The notes under the pieces were generated by a model. The model did not search any database, had not been told where the DNA came from, and saw only the letters and a program-made list of their open reading frames with translations. The position numbers and the translations under genes were made by a program. Source: Adiantum capillus-veneris (taxonomy: Eukaryota > Streptophyta > Polypodiopsida > Polypodiales > Pteridaceae). Taken from it: a stretch of 64,000 bases of DNA. The stretch lies in the NCBI GenBank assembly GCA_014529385.2, contig CM043956.1:88655221-88719220 (forward strand), given 5' to 3'. Shown one piece after another: positions 23,045 through 35,324 of this stretch (its first letter is position 1; each line of letters opens with the position of its first letter).

Positions 23045-25240
23045 TGTCGAAGGATATGTGTTCGAAACGTGAGCCGACGGGCAGGCGCCGGGCCTCTGGC
23101 TATGAGAGGTGTGAAAGAGAAAGAATGAGAACATCAGATGCAACTGAATCTGGCAATCATCGTGATCATCAATTAATTGAATTATACTTTAAGTACAACT
23201 TAATCATTAGCCAAGGGGGCTCTTAACAGCGCCGCCACTTGGTCATCTGCTAACTAGGAGTTTCAGCTCCCGCTTTACAAAATCAACCGGGCCGTCAACA
23301 ACACTGGGGCTTAACATAATGTTTAATCAATTTTTAGCTGATGCTGTGAGGGAAATTTCTCTGCCTCTTTAACTGATTCAAATACCTTCAAGATTTTGTA
23401 CTGCTCCTATTCCTTGCTTAAACTCGTTTTTCCCTTGCCTTCTTAATCATGTCCGCTCATCTTATGCTCAACCAGAGAGAGACTTCGTGCTTGCTTATGT
23501 ATGAGAGAGAGAGCCCTTTGCTATACTTTACCTCTTGTGTCGCTGCTTATGTATGAGAGAGAGAGCCCTTTGCTTTACTTTACCTCTTGTGTCGCTAGTC
23601 GAGCTTCTCTCCTTGCTTTGCCGTTGTTCAAGATCGAGAGAGAGCCTTTGCTTCCTTGCTTACCAAGGACTAGAGCGAGAAAAAGAGACTTTGCCTTGTA
23701 CTTCTCCCCATGCTTGTTCACCCTCCTCGCCTCTTTCCCTTTTTCATGCCGAGGACAAGACAAAGAAGGCTTTCTTTTGCTTGACTTGCTTCTCCTTCTC
23801 GAGAGAGAAATCCTTTCCTTAGTACTTTTCTTCACCTCCTCCTCCCTCCGAGATTTGCTTGTTTTGTTAGGTCATGATGAGAGCAAGAGAGAGAGAGAGA
23901 GCGCCCTTGTGCAAGCTTCTTATGCTTCAGAGGTCCAACCTCTTTTGTTGTCTACTTTTATGCCCTAAAAACCCCTCACGTTATTTTTAAAAGCCTTTAG
24001 CAACAACGGCGCTATCGTTGCTAAGGCACGTGAACAAGATCGATGACATGGCAGTTGACGGAAGTGAGGTGCACAAAAACCGGCAAAAATAGCTCCAAAT
24101 CCTTTTTCCCTAGTGTGTTGAGCACTTTTTGTCTCTTGCTCGGCGTCATCTAATGCTTTGTAGAGCTCCTCCATCTCCAATGCGCTTGCGTTTTCTGCCT
24201 GCCTGGTCTACGCCATGCTCTTATCTTTGCATTTCCTTCCACACTCAATCCCTTACTTAGTTATTTGGGTTGCCTTTGACTCTTCTCTTGGGTGGGCGGG
24301 CGGGCGGCTTATCCCTTGGGCGGCCATTGGCTTAGTGGGCATCCATAGTCCCTCATTATTTAGTGGGAGGCCTTTGGGCATACCTTGAGTATTGGTTATT
24401 ATAGGGCAGTTATAGCCCTTGTAAGGCACCACATTTGACGTACATATCTAATAAATGGCCACATCGGGCGGGCATTGGCGATGCAGGCCAAGGCAATGCC
24501 AAGCAAATCATTTTTCTCCATTGGGCGGCCATAGCCTTTGTAAGTGCACCACATTTGGCATACATGCCAGCCAAGGCAATGCCTTGCACCTCATATTTCT
24601 CCAGTGGGAGGACATTTCTCCTCAACCATTGCATTCCAAGAAACGACATTTCGAACACCAGACTCCTCAAAGCAATTAGTTCCTGCATTCCAAAACTTGG
24701 ACGAAAGACAAAAACTCCCAATTGAGACACCAATCGAGCCGATCGGACCGGTACGGAACTGGCCACCTTGGTGAATCTTTAACAGTCTCAATATCTTGGC
24801 AATCGAAACTCCGATCACTGATCTGAAAAGACCAGCGCACTCCACAAAGTGAGCACTTTAGGTCTGTGCATTCATTTCAATTTTTTCACCTCACTTGCAG
24901 TTGCCCAATCCGGTACGGATTTGCAATCGACTTAAACTTGAAATAGTCATAACTTCTTCACCGTAGCTCCAATCAACGAGTCGTAAAGACAGGCCGGTAG
25001 AGCACCTCAAGCACTGTAGTTATAGATCATAATCTCCCATCTGTGCTCACTTCAAGCATACTCATTTTTGGCATCATTAAGGCATTGTTTGCCCTTTTAG
25101 CTGCATCTAGCATACATTAATCATTAAACTTGACGTGTTAACAAGCCTTGATCACTAACCATTACTCAAGTAGGCTTCAAATGATCTTGATGTACATTTT
25201 TCTGGCATCTTTCTTAGCATGGGATTGGAGCTGCACGACA
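23045..25240 (-). repeat. 3' LTR of the non-autonomous element (2,196 bp)
   Basis: Starts TGTCGAAGGATATGTG and ends GCACGACA next to TCCACCCTCG, the complement of a polypurine tract. The first 1.1 kb match 27988-29094. It contains a tract of GA-rich microsatellite blocks (23470-23900) and PPR-like fragments (24380-24700). Confidence 0.75.
24380..24700 (-). pseudogene. PPR gene fragment inside an LTR
   Basis: Minus-strand translation gives ESGVRNVVSWNAMVEE, then in another frame LAGMYAKCGALTKAM and LLDMYVKCGALQGL. VVSWNAM and MYAKCGAL are signature segments of plant pentatricopeptide-repeat proteins of the PLS type, which bind organellar RNA. The pieces are about 100 bp apart, near the 35-residue PPR period, and frames are broken. 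The host gene is not otherwise present, so this reads as a captured fragment. The matching part of the other LTR copy is missing, so I cannot tell whether capture preceded insertion. Confidence 0.6.
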
Positions 25241-25852
25241 TCCACCCTCGTGAACCTGCACAGCCTCCAATCTGTGTCAACTGCACTTCAATCTGTATCT
25301 CTTATAGGTACCTTAAGCTCTTACCATCTGCAGACTCACGTAACTAGTAAACATATGAAAAATGAAATAAGGCTTATACCCTATCATCAATGTTTTAACT
25401 AAATCATTAGGTAGCTTCCCATTATAAATGTCTGAACCGTATCTACCGTATCTTCAAGCATTCAATCATGGAAAACCTGTTTAATGAACCCCTCCAGATT
25501 CAAGTGCTCCAGTTAGTGATGCACACGGATTGACCATTAATCTCGCTTTAGGGAACCCTGTCAAGCTCAAGTATGCCTTACTCTGTCTGCACACGAAATG
25601 GCTGTCAAGTTCTTTACCTCATGTTCTGGTCGTAGAACCAACTCAAAAGATGTGAAGATAATTCGTTAATTGTCCAAAGAAGTCAACTGGAAGCCATCCA
25701 TGTAATCTTATTGAATGCAATACCAAAACTCTTCTAACTTAGCATAGATCTAGGATACAAAATCTTGTACCATGAAACCTGCTACAACAGATAACTGGTA
25801 CTCTTCAAATCTACAACTTGCACTTTAGTAGCCCCCATGATCAAATGGAAAA

Positions 25853-27942
25853 CTAATCATTTGCCCCACTGTAAGCATTCCCTTTAACAAAATGGCACCA
25901 TCCTCCAAGATCATAGGGAAAATACAATAATTTCCAATCATTACAGCATAAACATATATTAACCCACAAATCTTCATGCAAACCGCCTAGATCATATGGC
26001 AATTTCCCCAGACCATGCATATATTTGTCACCTCCTGGGTCAAAAGCTAGCTCAAAATCCCCTACATCATAGATTAACATCAGATCTCATATAGCATTAG
26101 GTAGCATCAAATACTGCCATATCCCTTGTGCAACTGGCTCATCCAATTGTTGATCATCAATCACAGGGAAAAGCATTGGTAGTTCACCTTCACTCTCACT
26201 AGTATTGGAATTTTGATCATTCATATCTGAATACATCAAGTATCTGGTAAAACTCTCTTCATTAGGCTCACAAGATGCATCAAAAAACAATTCTCTATCT
26301 TTTAGAGTCTCAAAATCAAGTAAAGCATCATCCAACAACTGCATAAGTTCATCATCTGCTGCATCTAAACAAACCTGCTCATGCATGAATCTAGAGTGAT
26401 CGGTATCCTTAGCATCTGTATTTGAGAACCCTTCCAAAGATTTGTCCAATAATCACATAAGGTCTGGGTCCACCGCTTCAGAATGTTCCTCCATCTTGCG
26501 TATCTCAGGGTGCTGTAAACTAAGATTTCCACATATAACATGCATACTAAATGCATCTACTGTAAACTGCTCCTCAAGTATTTCACTGTCATCCAAATAT
26601 CTTTGCACTTCTGTAGCACAAAGTTCAGCATGCACATTGAAAATTTTAGCTACTACCCTGTCTGTATCATCGGCACAATGAAACCATTCATATTCAACAT
26701 CAAGAGATTGCACTTCACTATGCACCACCTCTGAATCAACATCATCAAGTTCATGATCATTCTGCCATAGTGTGAGCCATGTGTCACAAACTCTTGATAG
26801 AGAAGAAGTTTGCTCCCCCTCTAAATCAACAGCAAACTCAGAATCAGTTTGCTAGATCGATAGCTCTAGGTTGCAAAAACTTGTCAAAGAAGGAGTCTTC
26901 ACACCCTCTGAATCATCATCATCACATTCAAGTTCTATTTCCCACTTTGGTAGCTCGGCTTCACAATAGCTTGTCAATGAAGGAGCCTACACCCCCTCTG
27001 ACTCAACCTTTTGCAGATCTTCAAGCATATACTCTTGCTTAACCAAGTCCTCAAAATCTATGGTAGAATCTGTACCAGTATCATCAATGAACTCTATGGT
27101 AGAATCTATACCAGAAAAATTTTTCTTTGATTTGAGTCAGTGGCAAAAGTATCAGTTGTAATCGAATCTTCCTGCATTTCTACTTGAATATGGCTACATT
27201 CATTCACTTGCACAATTTCTTCTTGAGCTTTAGCCGCTTCATTGTTCATTGATGTCTTTTCCTCTTGTACTGCATGTATAGGTTCTTGGAAAAATTCATC
27301 ATGTGTATCATGAAGCTGTAAAGCCTCATCCTCAAATACTTCTACTTCATGCACAACATGTGAAAAACCCAACTTTTGATACACAGCTTTAACTATTTCT
27401 TCATCATTAGCCTGTAAGAAGGTAGCATCCTGTACAATAAACTCATCATTGACAGCTTCTAATTTTGATCGTACTTGTCCTCGGATATCTGCATAATCTA
27501 GTAGATTTGGACTCGGTTCTTGATAGTTGTCATAATGCTCATAACTTACCTATAAAATAACTTCCTTGAAATATTCCCAGTTGTCATTACAGGCTTTTGT
27601 AACCTCTTGAATCTGCTCCTTCAAATTTGAACTCACTAACTACTCAAAAGATCTGACCATTAACTCCTTAGGTATCCCTCTTAACATGGTTTCCAGATCA
27701 TAGCACTCAAGGTAACCTTCTGGATCGTATCCATGAAAAACACATCTCTCGTCGTATACTACATCTAAAGCTACATCCAAAGTTTCATCCATTTGATGTT
27801 TCTTCTTTACGGTCTCCATTTCAAGAAAAGATCATTGAACCAATTGAAGCATCTTAGAAAAATATGAAACTGTTGACTTATCATCAAAATCGTTTGCATT
27901 TAACTCTGCAATCATCTTCGTCATCTGCTCTAGATTCTCCAT
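25853..27942 (-). pseudogene. Gag-like, acid-rich protein of the non-autonomous element
   Basis: Starts MENLEQMTKMIAELNANDF at 27942, about 40 bp from the LTR side. The first 280 codons stay in one frame, interrupted by a few stops. YLECYDLETMLRGIPKELMV and the following NWEYFKEVIL are reminiscent of the gag segment of the neighbouring Ty3 element (MIQSFELVVAPEIREHV, NWEELKVAL). The remainder is strongly acidic, with many EE, DD and short repeats (FEDEALQLHD, DADDELMQLLDDALLDFE) and changes frame around 27.0 kb. There is no zinc knuckle or enzyme domain. The gag assignment rests on weak similarity, order and position. Confidence 0.5.
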
Positions 27943-27968
27943 CTTGAACTCCCACCCCGGCTCGTTTC

Positions 27969-27983
27969 GCTTCCGGTTCACCA
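27969..27983 (-). other. Primer-binding site of the non-autonomous element
   Basis: On the minus strand TGGTGAACCGGAAGC follows the LTR end after a few bases. The leading TGG complements a tRNA CCA end, and TGGTGAACC is identical in the Ty3 element's site at 37062-37077. Confidence 0.55.
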
Positions 27984-27987
27984 AAGA

Positions 27988-29094
27988 TGTCGGGGGATAT
28001 GTGTTCAAAACGTGAGCCAGGCAGGCACCGGGCCTCTGGCTGTGAGAGGTGGGAAAGAGAGAGAATTACCGTGATCGTCAATTAATTGAATTATACTTTG
28101 AGTACAACTTAATAATTAGCCAAGGAGGGATGTTAACAGCGCTGTCAATTGGTCATCTGCTAACTAGGACTTTAAGCTCCCTCTTTACAGAATTAACCGG
28201 GCCGTTAATGACACCGTGGCTTAACAAAATGTTTATTCAAATTTTAGGTGATGACAGTGATGGAAATTCCTCTGCCGCTTTAACTGCTTCAAATACCTTC
28301 AAGATTCTATACTGCTCCTGTTCCTTGCTAAACCTCATTTTTCCCTTGCATTCTTAATCATGGCCTCTCATCTTATGCTCGACCAGAGAGAGACTTCATG
28401 CTTGCTTATGTATGAGAGAGAGAGCCCTTTTCTTTACTTTACCTCTTGTGTCGTTGCTTATGTATGAGAGAGAGATCCCTTTGCTTTACTTTACCTCTTG
28501 CGTCGCTAGTCGAGCTTCTCTCCTTGCTTATCCTCTTGCTTTGCCCTTGTTCAAGGCCGAGAGAGAGTCTTTGCTTCCTTGCTTACCAAGGACTAGAGCG
28601 AGAAAAAGAGACTTTTCCTTGTACTTCTCCCCATGCTTGTTCACCCTCCTCGCCTCTTTCCCTTTTTCATGCCAAGGACAAGAGAGAGAAGGCTTTATTT
28701 TGCTTGACTTGCTTCTCCTTCTCGAGAGAGAAAGCTTTTCCTTAGTATTTTTCTTCACCTTCTCCTCCCTCCTAGCTTTTCTTGTTTTGTTTAGCTGATG
28801 ATGAGAGCAAGAGAGAGAGATCCCCCTTGTGCAAGCTCCTTATGCTTCAAAGGTCCAACCTCTTTTGTTGTCTACTTTTATGCCCTAGAAACCCCTCATG
28901 TTATATTTAAAAGCCTTTAACAACGACGATGTTGTCGTTGCTAAGGCGCATGAACAAGAGCGATGACGTGCCAGCTGATGGAAATGAGGTGCACAGAAAC
29001 CGGCCAAAACGGCCCTGAATCCTTTCGCTCACTAGCGTGCTAAGCACTTTTTGTCTCTCGATCGGTGTCATGTGACGCTTCCCATGTCCTGCGT
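27988..29094 (-). repeat. Truncated 5' LTR of the non-autonomous element
   Basis: Starts TGTCGGGGGATATGTG and follows the 23045 copy for 1.1 kb (same GA blocks and gene-like words). It stops where the LTR of the Ty3 element begins at 29095. The missing 1.1 kb does not reappear after that element. Confidence 0.7.
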
Positions 29095-31099
29095 TGTCGA
29101 GAAATTTGCGGTCTTGCCAAGAAAGCACCAGGCTTATGGCTGTGAGAGTTTGTGAGAGAACTCAACAAAAACTATATGAAGGAGTTAAACCATAGATTCC
29201 ATGAAGACTAGGGTTTGGAAAGAAGTGCAATCAAAGAAGACTCACCCTTTCTCTCTTGCACTCACACACACACAAAGAAAGAACGCAAAAGAGAATGTCA
29301 AAACAATACGAAGATGAAAACATCAAGGCTATGGTCATATCGTATCATGGGTAATATGAAAGGGTTAATGGATGAGTTAATGGCATTCAATCTTGGCTGA
29401 CCAAATAGGCTACGAATTGTTCTTTGGAATTGTAGTTTTGTGCTTACCATAATATATATATTTTGTCTAGTGATTGGGATTAATTGTGTGTACAAATCCT
29501 CTTGGTTCATAGCAAGATAACTACGCTTACGTCAAAAGAAAAGTTATAGTCTATGAGAGGTTGTATGATGGGATCCGGTGATAGAAGTATTTCATTGAGC
29601 CTTTCTGGGCCAAAGAGAAACACTATACGTTGTTGAAAGTGTATTTTACGGCTAATCCATACGTTAATTCTAATAGATCGTACAGAGTGAAAGCGATAGA
29701 AATTATCATCATGTGGGTTATTCATCTAGGATAGTATGTGAGAAATGTAGATATGAGAGAAGTGAAGAGATGAGAAGTTTCCCTCCCAAGCCCTATTCTT
29801 GCCCGTAAGCAGTAAGGATACTACGGGGAGAGATGTACCTGTAGCAAAGAGAACCTAGAGAGGATGAATTACTAAGAATGAGAGAGATAGGTTTGGTTAA
29901 GGAGATGAGATTAGATACATATATATATGTTGGACTAGAGATGAAAATGAAAACAACAAGAAATCAAAAAAACATCAATGTAGAACACATCTTACTTGAA
30001 ACCCTTCGGCACCATTATTGATGGAGAGAGAAGAAGAGTGGATAATTCCACTTTGATTGACACACAAAGTACAACACCTTCTTTGATTAGAGTTGATCCT
30101 CCAAGGATGGCGTACAAGAATGGCTAGTTTTCCTCTAGGAGAAAGTGTAGGCTTGGGCTTATGTTAATGGGGCTAAGTACAATTAGGCATTACTACTCAC
30201 TCCCTCAAGAATTCCTCTCATCAATGGCTTGAATGCTTGAGTTCCTTCCAAGGAAGAAGAGGTCCCCTTTTATAGGTGAAGGGAACCCACAAGGGTTTAC
30301 ACAAGAAGAGAGGAGCCAGTGTGAACAGGAATTGGAAAAGTTGGAAATGAGCTGTCCCTGCATGATGTGGGCAGACTGGGGTCCAGTATTTTGATCATAT
30401 CTCCTCAACCGTAGCTCCAAATAAAAAAATAAAAATATGGGAAGAAACTTCAGCTCATTAGCTACGAGTTTCATTTTAAAATCATTCTCCAATTCGGATT
30501 GGAACCTTGTGTAAAAAATTCATCAAAATAGGGTCCATTTATGGCAGCAAAAGTCTTCATGTGGTCTCCTTAGCCTTGACTTTCATTTAATTCCCAAGGA
30601 CACCTCATGCCATATGAAAGCATGACATTTCTCCTTGACAAAGTTTTGTAACCATGCTTGCAATAATGCATTAAAATAAGTGTATCTTTGTAATCATGCC
30701 ACCTAGTGTCCCACTAGGATTTGATTCTCTCCTAGTAGCTATTTAAAAAGAAATATAAGAAAAGTATAAAAAATACATAGAATATATATATATTGGAGTT
30801 TACCCTAGATATAGGATCTAGCTAGGGTGTGAGATGATAATGAAATAGTAGAAATAAAGAATCAATGCTTTTTGCCCCAAGTTAAAGAGGCGGAGCTATT
30901 GACACTTTTCCCATAGTATTTTTTGATGGTAAAGTAAGAATACATTACCCTTGAGATAAATAATAAGATGAGATAGAAAGATTATTTTTATACTTACATA
31001 TGCATATGTAGATTATAGGAAATATAATTATGTATCTAGAAAGTTACAAGATATCTCTTGTAGCATGTGTTCCCACTATGTACATGTCACAGCACGACA
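29095..31099 (-). repeat. 3' LTR of the Ty3 element (2,005 bp)
   Basis: Ends TGTCGAG and CACGACA. The next bases (31100-31117, TCCACCCCCTCTAAACC) are the complement of a purine-rich tract AGAGGGGGTGGA that primes plus-strand synthesis. No gene is seen inside. Confidence 0.75.
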
Positions 31100-31157
31100 T
31101 CCACCCCCTCTAAACCTACACATCCTCCGGTATGTGCCAAATTATTTCTTTGTAAGA

Positions 31158-32546
31158 TCAGCCCTCTTGTACATCTTCCTTGATTTCATCTTCACTGGAT
31201 GATTCCAGAGCTTCATTTTCACTTTGATCTTCACCTGTGTTTTGGTCTTCTTCCTCATCAGCATTTTCTGGATCATTGTCTCCTCTTCTCTTAAACATTT
31301 TGATCCTTTTTCCTGCAATGGGAATCTTTACTTCTGTGCCATCTAGTTCAGACAAGCTGTAAGTAGCATTTTCATGCACATGTTTTACAACATATGGTCC
31401 AAACCATCTTTTTGAAAACTTACGCATGACTGTGTGTTGGTTATCAAGGCTACTATCATACACTAAAACCCAGTCACCTTTGTCAATTGCTTTTCTCCTG
31501 AGCCGATGTCGCTTATCAAAGTAGTCCTTGTTTTTCAATCTTTCATTTTTGAGTCGTTCTTTTGCAACCTCAATGTCTCCAGGTCTTCTCTCTAGTTGCC
31601 TTATGCGCAATGCAAGGAGATCCTCCCTACTAAGCTCCTCTTGCCAAGGTAGTACATTCCATGTGGGAATTGTATCCTCAATCGGCATCACTGGCTTTTG
31701 ACCATGCATTAGCTCCGCAGGCATGTAGCCAGTTACTGAGCTATGTGTTGTACGATCAACCCATAAAGCGTATGGTAACAGTTTTGGCCACTCACCAACT
31801 CTTCCTTCGCAAGCCTTGGCCAAAGCTTTGATGATAGGAGGGTGCCCTCTTTCACTCTTTCCATTGCCTTCAAGGTTGTAAGCTGTAGTAAGAAAAAGCT
31901 TGATTCCTAATCTAGAAAAGAACTCCCTTGCTTCTTCGGCATCCAGTTTACCTCTGTCTGCAGTGATCTTTCCCACACAACCATAACAGCAAATCCCCTC
32001 ATCAAGAAGAAATTTGCACACAGCTTCTGTGGTTTTAGCTCTTAATGCTCTTCCTTCAACCTGATTAGTTAGGTCCTCTCGTGCAAGAACCAAGTACCTC
32101 ATCTGCCAGAGTCCTAAAGGCATCGTGACTAGATCCACAACCCATTTATAGTGCATGGCTAGTGGATATGTAGGGTGCAATCCATCACGATGTCGAACAT
32201 TTGAATACATTTGACAAGTTACACATGACTCTACAAACTGAGATACATCTTTATACATACCCTTCCACCAGTATTTTTCTTTCAACTTGGAGAAGGTTGC
32301 CCACACACCCCTGTGTCCAGCCCATAGACTCTCATGAAACTCTTGCATGAGCTTTACTTGAGTCTCTTTTTTACATATAACCCTTTGTGGTGTAGCACCC
32401 TTTTGTTTAGGATGCTTCCACAAGTAACCATCCCTCAAAAAGTACCCATATGCTTTCCTGCGTATCCTCTTGAATTCTTGTTCAGACCAATCATCCTGTT
32501 TTGTTAGAGTACTCAAGTACTTCCAATAGAAGCCAATCACCTTCAT
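31158..32546 (-). pseudogene. Ty3 integrase region
   Basis: About 460 codons. An HHCC zinc finger (HESLWAGHRG, CVTCQMYS) is followed by the DDE core: VVDLVTMP, ITADRG and NLEGNGKSERGH. The C-terminal part has RWFGPYVV, the GPY/F module of Ty3 integrases, and an acidic tail rather than a chromodomain. The frame is intact across the domain but is shifted relative to the RT segment, with an overlap at 32491-32546. Integrates the cDNA copy into host DNA. Confidence 0.85.
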
Positions 32547-34272
32547 AAAGATCTTTCAAGAACAATTCAAGTGAATTAGTCATGCAGACATTGTTACCTT
32601 TGACATGAGAGATAGAATAGAATTTTGTGCCTACATCATCTCCCTCATCAATCATTTGTGACTCATCTTCATACCTTGCCCTTGATAGCATATCTGCCAC
32701 TGTATTGTCTTTACCTGCAATGTGCTTAAACTCGGGATTTAAGGACTTAATGTAGGCAATCCACCGCAACATAGCAATGTCTGGTGTTGAGCAGCTTGTA
32801 ATCATCCCAAGAAGTGGTAGACAATCTGTTTCTACAACCACACATGCACCAATTAGGTACTCTTTTCCACTTTTCAAGGCTGTAACCATACCCCATAACT
32901 CTCTCTTTATCTGTGGATAGTTTCTTTGGCGAGCACTTAGTACCTTTGCTCCAAATCTTACCACATACCTGTGTCCTTCTTTGTCATCTTGCCCTATTGC
33001 CCATCCAATCCCTGTAGGACTGGTATCTACTGTCACAATCACTGGCCTTTGACACTCATAGTCTACCTTTCTCAAAGTCGTTGCTGACTGGAGTAACTCC
33101 TTTAGCTTTTTCATGGATTTTACATGTGCTTCTGTCCATTTAAACTTTTGATTCTTTCTAAGCAGCTGATAAAGAGGATCAGCTACATGTGCATAATGTG
33201 GAATCCAAATAACATAGAAGACACATGCTCCCAGAAACCTTCTAACCTCAGTGATGCTAGTGCATGTTTCTTTCATTCTTTGGATGGCATCTACCTTTGA
33301 TGGACAAGGTTTCCTACCATATGGCCCGCACATGTGCCCCACAATGAGCACTTCATTGACACCAAACATAGACTTTTTCCCTGACAATGTAAGATTCACT
33401 TCTTCCAACCTAGACAAAATTTTATCACAATCATTTATGTGATTTACCACAAACTGCGACATCCCTTGAGATCCAAAGCTTCATCTTTGTCACTTTCTTC
33501 ACATCCTTTGATAGGCAAATCATCAATGAAAGGCATTGTGATTTGAGGAATAAAGTCACGTAAGACCTTATTCATCCCATTCATCATATGTGCAACCGAG
33601 TTGGTTGCTCCCTGTGGCAAGGTACACATCCTTACCAAACCCAAAGGTGTCCTCATGGTTGTCAAGTCTCTGCTTTCGATTGCAAGCTGAAATTGATCAT
33701 ACCCTGAGTAGAGATCCCCCATTGAGTAGATTGCCCTCCCTGCAAACGCCTCTGCAAATTCATCCACAATTGGACCTGTACCTACATTTCTAATTGTCAC
33801 CTTGTTCACTGGTTGCATATCTTGGATGAAGCGTAGAGAACCATTCTTCTTTGGAACTGTGAACCACCTGTTTGAGTATGGAGCACAAGAAGGCTCCAAG
33901 ATTCCCATTTTGATTTTCTCATTCAGTAGCTCTACTAACTTTGGCAAATGAGCCTTTGGAACCGGAATAGGCCAGATTCCAAGGCACATGAGGTATTGTG
34001 AAAATTACCATAGGAGCTACAATATAAGGATCAACACATCCTATCTCATGTGGCTCAAATGCAAAAGCCTTACCATGCTTTGAAAGCATTTCTTTGAAGC
34101 ACTTTGTCTCCTCCTGTGTTAGAAACTCCTCGCAACCAATCTGCAACTCTTGAAAAGACTCCTTTGTGAAGGTATGCCCGATCTTTTTAGGATTCCGCAA
34201 ACTTGGTTGTAAAGAAGCCTGTTCAATCTTTTCCCTGTTGTTGGGTGGTAAGGGTGAAGCTACTGGTTTCAC
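32491..34272 (-). pseudogene. Ty3 reverse transcriptase and RNase H region
   Basis: RT is split over frames at about 33.95 and 33.45 kb. Visible motifs: VPKKNGSLRFIQDMQPVN, LYSGYDQFQLAIESRDLTT, LPQGATNSV and the catalytic MPFIDDLPIKG (FIDD in place of the usual YLDD/FIDD class). RNase H has VTVDTSPTGIGWAIGQ, RELWGMV, VVETDC and GKDNTVADMLSR. Wording such as ESRDLTT with TPLG and LPQGATNSV is reminiscent of fungal Ty3 elements more than of common plant lineages; this comparison is from memory. At least three frameshifts inactivate it. Confidence 0.85.
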
Positions 34273-34280
34273 CTTCTTTG

Positions 34281-35324
34281 CTACACTCTTGTATTTAGTT
34301 TCAACATGGACTTCGGGCCAACTGTTTGGCTTTCTTTAAAGGCTTCTATTACTTGATACATTTCCATAGAGCAAACTTCCACAACTTCATTTTCAAGATG
34401 CAAACTAGACCTCATTATAGCATCAAGCTCACCCATAGTATCTACAAAAGAAACTTGTTCACACAAACCCAAAACATTTTCAGTAGGCTTAGCAACCCAC
34501 TCTTTTTCATGCCTATTTGTACATTATGCACATATTGCCTCTCACATCTCTTCAAATCTTCAAGTTTTGTAAAACATACTGATCCATTCCTTGTTACCAA
34601 GGAGCTCGTTGAAAAGTTTCACCTATTTTTGGATCAGGCGAGACCCTTTTTCTTTCTGTACCACTGCAATCCCGCTTTACAATGGTACTTGGCCAAAACC
34701 CATCATTTCTCTATGATCATGAAACTCTTTGCTCACCTTTGGTAGAGGATGTTCTCTGAGGTTGTCACGATTTCTTTCATGGTTTACACAAACTGTGAGA
34801 AATTGGACAGCACGTTTACCATCTTTGCTACGTATCCTAGCATATGCTGAACCATCGTCCATTACCTTTGTTTCCATTCGAACTCCCACAATGTAGGGTT
34901 GTCCAAGGATGAGATGATATGAAGATGTATCCTGTACAAAGAAGTTTTGGTCAATCTTTACATCACCTATTGTTACCTTCACACCTGGACATGCTGCATA
35001 CAATTCACCGGATGAATTGTTTGCCACTTTTACCATCCAGCCATGATCTGTGTCCATCGGCCATTTGCACTTGTTGTAGAGACTCTTTGACATTATGTTT
35101 ATTTCTGAACCATGGTCAATCAAGGCAACAAATGGCTCTTCAAGATCACCTACCTTGACCAAAGTTTCTGTAGTAGCCCTTGCCCAATGACTTCGTGAAT
35201 AGTAACTCCTAGGAATATCTTCAACTTCTTCATCATCATTTGAGAAATGCACTTGCTTCACTCTCCCACTAGATTGGTAGCATCCTACCACAGCTCCATC
35301 ATTCTCCTTATTTTGCAGTTGCAT
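34281..35324 (-). pseudogene. Ty3 protease region and linker
   Basis: Contains VALIDHGSEINIMSKSLYNK, matching the retropepsin active site with DHG where D(S/T)G is usual, then WMVKVANNSSGELYAACPGV and YHLILGQPYIVGV. The linker to RT (34281-34680) is low in recognisable features. A 40-bp overlap with the upstream gag frame could be a natural frameshift site or an indel. Confidence 0.75.

Larger units (their letters stand above)
23045..29094 (-). mobile_element. Non-autonomous LTR retrotransposon
   Basis: Two LTR copies in direct orientation (23045-25240, and 27988-29094 truncated) enclose 2.75 kb of internal sequence with a gag-like frame but no protease, RT or integrase that I can find. LTR ends are TGTCG and CGACA. 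Polypurine tract (minus strand) and primer site are next to the LTRs in the positions expected for a minus-strand element. LTR ends, polypurine context and the GGTTCACCA primer-site core are shared with the autonomous Ty3-type element at 29095-37797, suggesting its machinery mobilised this one. Confidence 0.7.

Noticed and set aside
23501-23968. Frames rich in Leu, Ser and Arg at 23.5-23.9 and 28.4-28.8 kb
   Set aside because: They occur in both LTR copies over GA-rich microsatellite blocks and show no protein signature.
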